Assembly (NCBI GenBank): GCA_012295275.1
Contig: CM022673.1
Location: 23,353,081-23,417,080, forward strand
DNA from: Chrysomallon squamiferum
Lineage: Eukaryota; Mollusca; Gastropoda; Neomphalida; Peltospiridae
Direction: 5' to 3'
DNA length: 64,000 bases
Of the stretch, positions 23,430-56,588 are shown in pieces. Each line of letters begins with the position of its first letter. Positions within the stretch are counted from its first letter, which is position 1. Both the position numbers and the translations under genes were made by a program. Under the pieces are notes generated by a model, which ran no database searches, was not told the origin of the DNA, and saw nothing but the letters and a program-made list of their open reading frames with translations.

Positions 23430-24946
23430 TATAATATTACTGTCGTGGTCGTAACTAAACTCTTTTTGAAATGAGGCAAAAACTCTAATCGTTGAGCGAA
23501 GCAAAAACATTTGGGCATTCTTTCTTGAAAGACGAAAAATCCTCGATTCTAGCCATTTCCTGGCACCTTTTTCCTAGTTCAGTAATCATAACTTTTTATG
23601 ATTTAACTTTCGTATTTTCCACTTTTCCAGGCAAGAGGGAGTACTTCGAAATCCATGTACAAAGAAATGCACTAAACGAACACCAGAATTAAAAGCAGTC
23701 TGGTAGACATAAACGAATTGATTCAGTGGATGTCGTTTCGATCGGAATAGAAATTTATATTTTATATTTTTAAAATAAAATATTTATATAAAAATAAATA
23801 AATAAATAAAAAATAAAAATCTCTGTATGTGTGTACGTATAAGTGTATATTTCTGGTATGTGTGGATGCCTCTCTGTTCCCGCCATCTGCAGTATGTGAA
23901 ATAAAAACCTGGGGAAACCCGTTACTGACAGACGTGGAGTTATTCTATTGGCTAAACGACGTGTCTCCCCACCAGTCACAAGACCCAAGTCTCGATTTGT
24001 TTACTAACATTGTGAGGTAATCAAGAAACAGTAGCGGTTATCCGCAGACTTTACCAACCTGAAACGAAGCTTGTACTTTTACCATTTTAACGGCGCTTTG
24101 TTGTAATTTTCAGGTCAGTTGTTTTTGTTTTTCTTTTTACTGTTTTGATATTTAAAACATATGTACATATTTACTGATAGTTTATACTATTACTATTTTC
24201 AGAGTTAAATATATTGCAGTACGCAACACGACATAGAAAATCAAATCAGAGGTAAATGTTAATTTATTTCATATCACAGTGGTCGAAACTGAAACTCGTT
24301 CTGCACTCTCTGTATTGTTGTTGTTGTTGTTGTTGTTATTATTATTATTAATAGTGGTAATAATAGCAGCAATAGTAGCAGTAGCAGCAATTGTTGTAAT
24401 AGTTACTGTTGTCGATACAAAGGCCAATCTTTATATAGAATAGTCTATTATTTTTCTATTACTTTCCAAATCCTATAAACAAGAAAATATGATTTAAAAC
24501 AACAACTATACATGTAGCTTGTTACTTATACTATACTGAAGTATACACATACACCGAGACAGAGAGAAAAATATGGATAAATAGATCTACAGTTATAGAA
24601 ACAAAGACATATAAATAAATAGATATACAGATAGAGAGATTATACACTTTACAGAGAGACTGATTTATAGATAGACAGGTGGAAAGAGAGATGAATAGAT
24701 AAACAGATACAGAGACAAACGGACAAACAGACAGTTAAAACTAGATAATAGATAGGCTGATAGGCAGTAGGATAGGCAGACATACAAATATACTGAGAAA
24801 TCAGCACTCAGAGGCAGAGGGATATAGGTAGACAGATTGACAGTTTTTGGACAAGAGTTAACATTATTATTATTCTTTTTTTTTTTCAGAAAACTTTCAA
24901 GAATATATTTTTGTTAACTGTCGACTTGTAACATCAATATAAAAGG
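21568..24946. promoter_or_regulatory. 3.4-kb divergent intergenic region between the two TIR receptor genes
   Basis: It must contain both promoters and the 5' UTR exons. Seen here: (ATT)n at 21729, (TA)n at 21848 and 22183-22241, (TC)n plus (CA)n at 21899-21957, poly-T near 22122, (TA)n at 23391, a degenerate GATA/ACAG tetranucleotide field at 24540-24850, and GGGGAAACCC at 23911-23920, which resembles a Rel/NF-kB site. No convincing protein is seen. Exact promoter positions cannot be set from sequence alone. Confidence 0.4.
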
Positions 24947-27240
24947 ATGAATCAGGAACTTAGACTTCGAAGAAAACGTAGGTCTCCAACATACATGATA
25001 CTGTTTCTGACATTTGGACTGATTTTCTCTGTCGTTCCGATTTTTTTGTTTTCGCCCGAAAACCCAGAAATATGGTGCATGAACTGGAGACCAGTCTTTC
25101 AGCAGAGTCTTCTGTATGCTAGACTCCTCTTTTTCGTTATTCTTCGACATCTGAAGAACATTTATGAACAATACGATAGCTTACATATTCTGTTATATTT
25201 GGGATACATTGTATCTGTAAGTTATGTTTTTGCTGTGTATGTTTTGGACTGGTGTGCGCTGAAAATGTGGACATGGACAAAGGATAATGTCATACGAAGG
25301 CTTGACGACAGTATCGTAATCGTTAATGAAAACCGAAATGAAACGACATCGATGAGGCGAATTGCAGAAAAACCTCTTTCCGTCGAAGAACATTTCAGAT
25401 ACGACTACGAAGATGTTCGCTTTCACTGTTACGACACCTTGACGTTCGATTCGGAAGTGATGCCAGTGAACGGGCAGGTGCTCTGGAAGCATAATGGCAA
25501 ACTGGTCAAACCCTCCGAGAAACTCAGCATTGACCTGTCTTTTGAGGAAATCAATGCTACAAACAGTACCCTAGGTTTGCATTCATACTTGGTTCAGTCA
25601 ACGATGACAATATATCTCTTGGAAGACCGAGATTACGGAACGTACACATGTCACCTGAAACAAATGGCACTGACGAAAGTCTTTAAAAGCAGCGAAGAGC
25701 ATGCACCAAAACACAGCAACAACAAAACCCAGAAACGTAATCTCAAACGTCATTTTGATTTTGAATTCTCGCCTTGTATTTGTACTTGTATGTGTATGGA
25801 TCTGGAGAATTACGTCAGATTGTTAGAAATCATTGCCAAACAGTTCGAGGAAATGCTTTATCATTTTTACATCAGTTTAGAAATATTTTTCAATCATCTG
25901 CACCAGAAGCGCATAAATCGAACGACAAACTACGACTGGACAGGCCAGTTCAAGCTCACGAAAATAAATAAAACTAGAAAAACAGTTTCAGCTCCACCAG
26001 GAACAATTATATCAGTGAGCGCATCTTACCTGAATTTAGCTGAAAAGCAAGATATATCTCTGGATTACCAAATCAACAACAACGATTTTAGCAACGTGTG
26101 TGCCACTGATGTAAATAAATGCTCCTTTTTCATCGTGATGTACTGGATTTTGTGGCACGCCGAAGGATTCTTTGGAGTTATTCCTAATTTAGGTATTTAC
26201 TGGCTGCAAATGCAGAATTCTATTTTAGGAAAAGCATGGCTATGCGTGTGTCCATCAGCGTACGGTATTCACGTTTTCCGGTTTTATAGAAACTTCTACA
26301 ATATAACAAGTGGAAAAACAGAAATCATAGAAGTGGAACATCACCAAACAATTAAACTCATTCCTCGATCAGCAGACCTACTTTTGGTACTCCATAACGA
26401 TTCTAAACCTTTTGTAATAGCCGAAGAATGTTGGGATTCGGCAACTAAAAGTAGTTGGTGCTCCAAGCAGGAAAAAGTTATTTCAGAAATAAATACAAAC
26501 TTTTTCTGGATCGAACGTTTGTCATGTTTTCTGTTGTTCAGTTTTGGAACACGAGTCACATGTTTTGTTATATGGCTCATAAATCAAATGGGAAAAAAAG
26601 GGAAAATAATTATTTTGGAAGGACTAAGACGTATTGTGACAACTAAGGAAACATTAGGCAGTATTGGTAATATGGGTTTACCTGCTATTATCGACGTTTA
26701 CATTATTATGCAGACGCTGAGAATAATCTTGCGCATGACTTAGCGAACATATTAGAATCTTTTGGGAAGAAAGTGTTTTTCAGAGATCGCGATGTCGCAG
26801 GCGGACGCATAGAAACTGAAGCAGTGGGTGAAGCTATAGATACAAGCAGCAAGTATTTAGTCATTGTTTCCGACAACTACATCAACAGCCCTTTTCAGAA
26901 TAGTTTCGAGTTTCACATGATACTGAACAAAATACTCGAGAAGAGGATAAAAGGAAAAGATGTTTTACTGCTTATACACGGAACATGCAACACTGGAAAT
27001 TTCTTCCACAATTGTACTGATTTCGAAATAATAGTCAGTGCTCTGATTTGTAACGAAAAATTGAAACAGTGGTCATCAGCTGACAAGGAAGAGAAGTCAA
27101 ATATCATGTTATTTGCTTTTCTTTTCTTGACCAGTGCCATATTCGGAACTGCAGTGACAGTTCCAAATGTTCATATCATTATTCTGAACTATATAACAAC
27201 AGTATCAGTCTTGTTCTTGACGAATGTTATTTATGGATAG
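24947..27240 (+). pseudogene. Four-pass Ig-like plus TIR receptor, paralogue 2 (frameshifted in TIR box 1)
   Basis: ATG at 24947 follows a TTTTTTTTTTCAG acceptor at 24889, implying a 5' UTR intron. The first frame runs 598 codons to TAG at 26741-26743. It matches paralogue 1 throughout: basic N-terminus, three hydrophobic segments, Ig-like domain (FHCYDT, LWKHNGK, DYGTYTCHL), the Cys-rich ectodomain and a membrane segment. At DVYI, near 26704-26709, there is one base fewer than in paralogue 1, which breaks the TIR. The next frame continues through the entire TIR (FFRDRDVAGG, FQNSFEFHMIL) to TAG 27238-27240. Its stop position equivalent to paralogue 1 reads TCA, adding about 55 residues with two hydrophobic stretches. 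It could be a recent pseudogene, a polymorphic null or an assembly indel; without the TIR it would be a membrane-anchored decoy. Confidence 0.8.
26773..27240 (+). CDS. TIR domain remainder of paralogue 2 with hydrophobic C-terminal extension
   Basis: This is the shifted part of the receptor. The frame is open from about 26705; there is no good start codon until well inside the domain, so it is unlikely to be translated alone. The segment after KLKQWSS contains two hydrophobic stretches (MLFAFLFLTSAIFGTAV and HIIILNYITTVSVLFL) that could form a membrane hairpin. Confidence 0.6.
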   Translation: MFFRDRDVAGGRIETEAVGEAIDTSSKYLVIVSDNYINSPFQNSFEFHMILNKILEKRIKGKDVLLLIHGTCNTGNFFHNCTDFEIIVSALICNEKLKQWSSADKEEKSNIMLFAFLFLTSAIFGTAVTVPNVHIIILNYITTVSVLFLTNVIYG

Positions 27241-27447
27241 TAAAAACACGCTGTACATTATAAGTGTATTTCAGAACGTAAATACATGAAATCTTGCCGT
27301 ATATGTAAATGTATAGTAAGACTAACGACAATAAGGATGATGATGATAGTAAAAACTAGTAATACATCTTCCGCTTGTAAATCTTCTTAAATAAAATAAT
27401 ACTAACCATGATGATGATAATGATAAAAAGTGAAAACTAATAATACT

Positions 27448-27935
27448 TCTTTGGATTACCAAATCAACAACAAAAAGTTTATCAATGTGTGTGCCACTGA
27501 TGTAAATAAATGCTCCTTTTTCATTCTGATGTACTGGATTTTGCGGCACGCCGAAGGATTCTTTGGAGTAAATCCTGATTTGCGTATGTACTGGCTACAA
27601 ATGCAGGATCTACAGTGACAAAACCAAATGTTTATATCATTATTGTGAACTATATAACCAGATTGCCAGTCATATTGTTGACGAAAGTTATTTATGGATA
27701 GTAAAAAGAAACTGTACATTAAAAGTGTATTTCAGAATGTAAATACATTTCTGCAACAATCATTACGTTGTGCTCTGAGTGTGTGATGTTGTTACTTAAT
27801 TTGATTCTAAAAATGAAATCTTGCCATATCTGTAAATATGTAGTAACAGTAATAAAGATGATGATAGTAAAAACTAGTAAATCTATTTAAATAAAATAAT
27901 AATAATTATGATGATGATAATGATAATAATGAAAT
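27448..27935 (+). pseudogene. Chimeric, internally deleted duplicate of TIR receptor 2
   Basis: 27448-27609 copies an ectodomain segment of paralogue 2 (26058-26220; NVCATDVNKCSFF and YWLQMQ are readable). It runs directly into 27610-27935, which copies the 3' end and downstream flank (27148-27447, including GTTATTTATGGATAG). About 0.9 kb of the receptor, including the TIR domain, is missing between them. Both breakpoints lie near ATG/ATA-rich simple sequence. The frame closes at TGA 27616-27618. It is a dead fragment from unequal exchange. Confidence 0.75.
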
Positions 27936-28622
27936 GATATCGTTTGAATTATAACTGAATGAGTGGCAGATTAAAACACTGAAACGTTAAAGTAGTAACT
28001 TTACACTGAACAATTGTTATTTTTATAGTTACATTCCCTGAGTCATTGAAAATCGTTTCTGCGAATAAACTAATGTATTTAATTCTAACATACATTAACA
28101 AGATTTTTCTATTGGAGAAAATAATTTATACTGTTTTTTTTTGTTTTTTTTTAATAACAAAAATACTGAACAGATTTCCGTAAATAAATATAATGTTTAT
28201 TTCAAATGCACAAATCATAAAAGTGATATAATTTTAATATGCAAATTACCAAGATCATGCTTTCTCCCATATTAAAAAAGCAGTATCTGGAATAAGAAAG
28301 TAAATAAATAAATAAATAAATGATAGATAGATAGATAGTTAATCAGTCAAACAGACACATAGAAATAGTTTATATAGTTAGTTAGACAGATAGACAGATT
28401 GATAGACAGAGATAAAGGTAGACATATAGATCAATTAATCAAAAACCAGACATATAAATATATTATATTTTAAAATGATAGACAGGTTAGAAAGATGCAT
28501 AGATAAATAAATTAAATAAGAATACAAATAAATAGGTCTGCCAATCTACTCGAATAAATTTAAAAAAAAGAAGAAAAAAAAAGAACAAACATAAATACTA
28601 CTACTTACTTTTGTTTCTTTCT

Positions 28623-28774
28623 TTAACCCTTTCGACCCCAACGACGACCGCCGCCACGCCTGCCTCCCCATCGTCTGCCTCCCCAGCGACGACCACCACA
28701 TCTACCTCGTCCACCTCGCCTGCCACGACGTCCCCAGGCATCGACAAATCCGAAGTCAAAAAGGAGAAGAGAGA
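28623..28774 (-). CDS. Terminal exon of a secreted Gly/Arg/Trp-rich cationic peptide (antimicrobial-type)
   Basis: The exon starts after a plausible acceptor (TTTGTTTTTACAAACGATCATTGCAG, of which the last bases adjoin 28774) and ends at TAA 28625-28623. It encodes the hydrophobic end of a signal peptide (SLLLFDFGFVDA) followed by 37 residues: 16 Gly, 15 Arg, 4 Trp, 1 Cys and 1 Lys, organised as GRR, WGGRR and GGGRRWGRKG blocks. The net charge is about +16. Arg and Gly codons are mixed (CGT, CGA, CGC, AGA, AGG; GGA, GGC, GGT), which argues for selection on protein rather than a simple DNA repeat. No ATG lies in frame before the acceptor, so the first exon, with the start, must be to the right (above 28800) and was not found. 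The family is not recognised. The opposite strand reads as a Thr/Ser/Pro-rich frame without ATG. Confidence 0.55.
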
Positions 28775-30459
28775 CTGCAATGATCGTTTGTAAAAACAAA
28801 TGTTTTAGTTATTCATGTTCTGTATCGAATTAAAATAAACATATTTTTACACAATTAGAAACAATTAACCTATTTTTAATTATGGTTTATATACTTTTGA
28901 ATTTAATCAAAGCCGTAGGAAAGATAGTTTGTATTTTTCCAAGTGTTTCGTTGTTTCGTAATTTTTCTTTGTTTATTCAACAAAATTTTATAAAATTTCT
29001 ACACTGTATCAGATAAAATACCAGCATCTAGCCCATATTATTTTATTATCATACTTTATTATTAACACAGATTGGTCGTAACAAAAAAAAACATAAAAGG
29101 AATGTTTTGGAAGTATTCACAGTTACACAATATATTTTGGTTATTTGCACATTTGTACATGCAGTAAATATAGGTCTTATTGTTAAACTGTATTTTGTCG
29201 TAGCGCATTCAAATCTTTAAGTCTGTGTATAATAGTTTGTTAGCTTTAATAAAATAACTATGACAAATAGTTATTTTTTATTTTTAATATTTCAAATCTG
29301 GCTAAATATAATATTCAGAATTTAATCAAACTCAGCATTGTTTTGGAATATCTTAAATTTAATTATAATCAAATTTTCAATATTCGCAATTTAACTATTA
29401 GAGAATATTTCAAATTTAACAGAGTTTTCAATAATGGAATTTTAAATGTAATAAAATATTTCTAATTCAACAATAATTTAATTCAATATTTAACTAAGTG
29501 TTCATGAACAAACTTTTTACTTACATATTACAAGAAATACAAACAGAACTGATATCTTCATTGTTCAGGCTTGCAGACAATTACGGCTGTAACTCCTGTC
29601 TTTAAAGTCTCAAAGTCTGGACAAACTAGGCTTATAGCAACAAGCTGGTTGATGCTTTAACTCCCTTGTCCAAGACTGGACACTAAAGCTTGACCATAAC
29701 ACTCGTCTTTTTATTCACAGTAGCAGCATGAAGCAAAATGATCGTGTGGACATTTAGATATGTCCAGGATATACGTGTGAATCCAAGTCATCTCGACAGG
29801 TGCTAATCTTGCTGTGAAGTGACTGCTAATTAACAGTACAGGAAGAAAAACACCTAAGTAGATGTGGGAGAATAACAAAAACGCTGTGTGATGTAACTGA
29901 TACCGCTATGTTATATTAAAATCAGTATAGGGAATCTAGGGGAGGTAGGTTGCACACTACTCGTTTCATTTAGCTTCAAATTTAAGCCAGTTTATAATTA
30001 TTGTAAATATCATCTTGATATATAATTTTTTGATTCAGGTTCACGCTGGTTTGCACTGTTTCCTAATGTTTTGAGATGATCTGTTTTTTAACATTCTTTT
30101 TATAGATTTTACCTCCCAGGTCTTGAAATTTTATGTACTTTATTAGGATTAATCTAATCATAGGTAAGAAGCATAAACGATTATTTTCGATTTTTTATTA
30201 TCATCATATAACTTAATGTGTAAAATGTTTTTGTGCGATTGCTTGCACATTTATTTATTTAATTATTTATATACTTATATACCACTGGTTATTTCTCGTT
30301 CCATTCAGTGCTCTCCATATCTGGTTTATCAAAGACTTGCATATGTTCTCTGTCTAGGAGATGGTGCAAATAAAATATTTGTTATTTGTTATTCAATAAG
30401 GAATTGTATCGTCAAATAAAAATACCAAAACAACAGTAATAAATAAATAAATAAACAAA

Positions 30460-30518
<59 letters not shown>

Positions 30519-32579
30519 AGGACACACACATATAATAATAGTAATAAATATAAGGTAGTAGTAGCAGTCGTAGTAGCAGTAGTGAAGGTGGTGGAAATTT
30601 GACGCGTCCTCAATAACATGACGGAAGCAGACTGTCTCAACGTCGTCATTTAATATCTAAAATCAAAATCTTGAGTGTGAAACACCAGTTCATTCATTTA
30701 TATATATGGAAATTTCTACATAATGTAAGTAAAGTTTCTTCTTTTTCTTCTTCCTGTTATTAAATTTGATATGTTTCATGCTGGAAATAAATTAAATAAA
30801 AACAAAATAAAAAATTTAAAAAAATACAAAAAAACAAACAACACAATAGTTTGCATGATTTAATGCTTGCATTAGCACAACAACTGACACACATTCATCT
30901 TAATTACACAAATAAAACCATCCATCCTCATTTTAATATATATTTACATTGCATCACATAAACATGAATGTTTTACATTCTCTGGCTTAACGCAAGTCCA
31001 TCAAGGCAGTACGTGCCACATGAATCTGGTCAGAAGCATGTTAATACACTGCAGAGGAAAAACAGCAGGTATGCAGTTTTGTTTAACACCGTTAGCTGCA
31101 GTTTCTTTCAAAGTGAAAAACATTTTAATATGTCTATTTAATTTAATGATCGAAATAATTATTTTAAAAGCAAAACCGTCCTATTTCAAGAAATAACTAT
31201 AACATTATTAATGACTCGTCAAACATAAATAAAATAAATAAATAAATAAATAAATAAAAAAAAATGTAAAACGGTTAATAAAAATAAATGAATAAAACGT
31301 AAATAAAATAAAATAAATAAATAATAAAAAAAATTATATTTCATGAATTAATAAATAATCAGAAATAACGTATATCATCTACTTTTCATTAACAAAATAT
31401 ACTTATGTTATTTTAATAACAATTATGCTAGAATTGATTTCCGTTAGTTGTTTTAATAACTTTTTATTTAAGCATTATCAGAATTATTTAGTTTATTGGT
31501 ATTTCAGTGAATGGATTATTCTTTGATTGATATTTGTTATTTAATCCACAGCATGAAACACACAAGCTTAGCAATAATCAACACTGATTTTATTAGAACA
31601 AAACTCAACATTCCGTGCAATAACAATAAATAGCATGAGTTATTTTAATTGGTATTGGTATAATTTATGTGGTTCTTGCAGTTAAGATGACAAATTAGAA
31701 TTTATATACTTTTTTCTGTTTTCAGCAAGTGATTATTCAGTACATTTGGCTATCAGTCAATATTTGACGTGTTTTGATTTGTAAAAAATTATATTAACAG
31801 GAACAGAATTTAAAACTTATCTCTGTCTGTTAGTACTTGGTGCTTACAAAAATTCTTAAATTGGTAAATTATTAAAACGTATTTTTATTCTCAAGGAGAA
31901 AACAGCTTGTTAACCATGAATAACACACATCATTTGAAAGAGAGAAAGAGCGAAGAAAATAAAAAAAATCAACAATATTTTAAAATATGAAAATTAATAC
32001 ACTCTATGCATATTTTTTTGGTATAAATAAATTAATATTATACCTGTTTATATTTACACGTTAATATGATTGGTGTAACTGTACGTAAATTAATAACGTA
32101 CTTCTTTTTTTTTTTACAGAAAAAAATAAAAAATATTAACGTTGAGAATCAAAACATTTCACTATTATTTCTTTCAAAAATTTGTTCCCAGCTTTTCTGT
32201 CACTTTCTGATTCTGAGCTCTAGATAATCCACCAGACTGACTTGAATTAATGGATTAGAAGAGATTTCACATCCTGCGATTCCAGAAGAACAAAATAAAG
32301 TTCTTATAATCAGCGCTTGTGTAGCCGTCAGTTTCTATATTCAACAAGTTATACGCTTTCGTTGAAGGATTTTTGTCAGTTCAATAAGAATTCCACATTG
32401 TGATTTAGTGTTTTCAGACCTTAATCGCCCCAAAAACATATGACACATTAACAAATAATAATTTGTGTACAGCTTCAGTGAAGAAACAAGTCATTCAACA
32501 AATAAATAATGAGTATGTTACTGTGTTTGTTTGTTGGTGGGTTTTTTTGGCAATCAACAGAAGTTTTGTTTTTTAAATA
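28775..32579. other. Non-coding interval between the cationic-peptide exon and the Rnd gene
   Basis: AT-rich. It contains (AAAT)n at 30435-30519, AAAT-rich sequence near 31226-31330 and a moderately complex stretch at 29560-29830. The missing 5' exon of the minus-strand cationic peptide may be here. I see no supported coding sequence. Confidence 0.4.
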
Positions 32580-54321
<21,742 letters not shown>

Positions 54322-54548
54322 TTCGGCGTCCTGTACGGGATCCGTGATGAAGAAAATTATCCGTAGGGAAAGTAAATTCCTAAGTATCCAAAGATTTCGC
54401 CTCACCCATGCGTGCTACGCTTCACTTAGTTCTGTTCTGTTCGTCAAGTCCGGACTGCACCCACAAACCTTATACATGCGCACTGATCAAACACCGACAC
54501 CATCGTCTGCTTCACACAAACTATGTCACATGCTTTAGATGAATGAAC

Positions 54549-54645
54549 TGATCACGTGACCAGTCCTTCTGCCAATGGAAATGATCGTCTCTCGAGTAGC
54601 AGACGTCTTGGGAAAGTCCGGTAAGAATGAAGCTGATTGACAGCT
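54549..54645 (-). promoter_or_regulatory. Candidate Rnd promoter-proximal sites
   Basis: About 230-320 nt upstream of the Rnd start codon are an E-box in TCACGTGAC (54552-54560), a CCAAT box in GCCAATGG (54571-54578), the palindrome AGACGTCT (54601-54608) and TGATTGACAG (54634-54643), which matches the PBX-MEIS composite site. Motif matches only; no TATA box is obvious. Confidence 0.35.
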
Positions 54646-54919
54646 ATATTATATAGACTTTCTTAAAGCTACTGGACATTTATAATATATTGTATGGTAC
54701 AGTTGTATTTGTTTTATAACGAATGTTTATGGTTGTATAAATATTTTGAAATTACAGTGTGTGATAATTTTTAGTATATAACAGCACAAGCAGATAATAC
54801 GACGAAAACAATATTACGATTACTATAACTAGTTATTACTACCATCACTATTACTATCACAACTATTAGCACGGTTATTACCACTAATATTGTTAGTACT
54901 GCTACTGCTGTCATTACAA

Positions 54920-56109
54920 CAACAACAACTTCTACTACTAGTACTACTACAATAACTACTACTAATAATAATAATTTCATAAAATTCAGGATATCTTAAT
55001 AACAGAAAGCTTTTACCTAGAAAAAGCGTAATAATTTTTTTTATAAATCAGCTTTTTCCCTAACAGTTCACACATGAACATTCTCACATACATAAACAGC
55101 CATGCACATTTCACGACACCGGTACAAGAAAGAAAGAAACTGTGAGTAAATGTTAGGTGGATCGTGTATTCTGAATTATAATTCATATTTATGTTTTAGT
55201 TAAATTTTATTTAGTTATTCATTTTCTCGTTCATTCTTTTGTTTTGCTTGTGATTTTTTTTTATCTGTGTGAATAAACCATTTTCGACAATAGAATATAT
55301 TTGTTAATATTATGGTGTTGCTCGATGATTTTTTTTTTTTTTTTTTGGTTTCTGAAAAATGATGTCTCTAGTAGGAGCTAATCAGCAGATATTTTAAATT
55401 TACTTTCCTATAGGCAGGAAAATATATTGCAAACAGCCTTTGACAGAGGCAATTCATTGGGTTCTGCCTGAACATTCCGATGCTTGACTGAACCAGGGAT
55501 CGTACCCGACTCAAGGATCAACAGTCTAACAACCGAACTCGAGCACGATCACTTTCATCTTCATTGTTCCGTGTTACTGTCTTTTGTAAACAGTAACTAG
55601 TCTGAGCGGGTAGTCTTCATTTCTGGGTGCACATAACCGTTGTCGACGTCGTGTTACATCATCAGTTAATCAAAGACAACGCGACTCCGCGTCCCATCTC
55701 GTCTTATGTCGTGTGTAACCGCCACTGTGGGAGTTTATTACCGAGACTCCATTACGCGCAGCGTGTGACATGTTAATTATAAGAAAGCACGATAACGCTC
55801 GGGGATTATCGGTTCTTTGATCTCCGTCGACGATCGAAACTGTGTGTGGTAACACCTGTGACAGGCTGAGTTCTGTGGGAAGCTGTGTGATGCTTACGTT
55901 ATTGGGATTATCATAACAACTCTGTCTACATGTTGTGTTTATCTCTCTGTGAATCAAATTACCCCAAATCCTGGGAAGGGAGAACTGAGATTGTTATTAT
56001 AAATGTTGCTGTTCTTGTTACTACTGCTACTGCTATTACTGCTACTGCTACTGCTACTGCTACTGCTACTGCTACTGCTACTGCTACTATTATTATTATT
56101 ATTATTATT

Positions 56110-56159
<50 letters not shown>

Positions 56160-56165
56160 AATCCT
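54920..56165. repeat. Triplet microsatellites (ACT, CTG/CTA, ATT, GTT)
   Basis: ACT-rich triplets lie at 54800-54970. A pure (CTACTG)n/(GCTACT)n tract at about 56019-56086 passes into (ATT)n and (GTT)n up to 56158. The strand-biased transition between triplet types suggests replication slippage. Confidence 0.85.
55484..55560 (-). mobile_element. tRNA-derived SINE fragment (candidate)
   Basis: Read on the minus strand, it has a polymerase III B-box-like GGTACGATCCC (55496-55506) and an upstream tRNA-like stretch GTTCGGTTGTTAGACTG that could contain a degenerate A box. No intact cloverleaf is seen. It could be a decayed SINE or a chance resemblance. Confidence 0.35.
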
Positions 56166-56169
56166 TATC

Positions 56170-56322
56170 GGCAGGTTAATTTACCTTTACAAAAAGAACA
56201 AACAATTAAAGAAAAATTGTATAGGTTCTGTATTTCAGTTTTCATGCTTGTTACTCTTTGTGGTTCATAATATCCAGTGTATTAAAATATCCATTATATA
56301 AGGTCTAAATACATGCATACAT

Positions 56323-56381
<59 letters not shown>

Positions 56382-56544
56382 TTTCTTTCTTTTTTCTTCT
56401 TTTTTTCTTTACTATTTATTTTTAGAAATTTATTATTATTATTATTTTAATCAGAAGTATACAGGTTAATAATATATAAATTAAAAAATTAGTTTTCTGA
56501 TCTTTTAACAACAGTAATGTCTTCATTTGTATAGTTAGATATAA

Positions 56545-56588
<44 letters not shown>

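Noticed and set aside
28611-28793. Thr/Ser/Pro-rich plus-strand ORF opposite the cationic peptide
   Set aside because: No ATG, no signal peptide; the complement encodes a signal-peptide end followed by the G/R/W peptide, which is more coherent.
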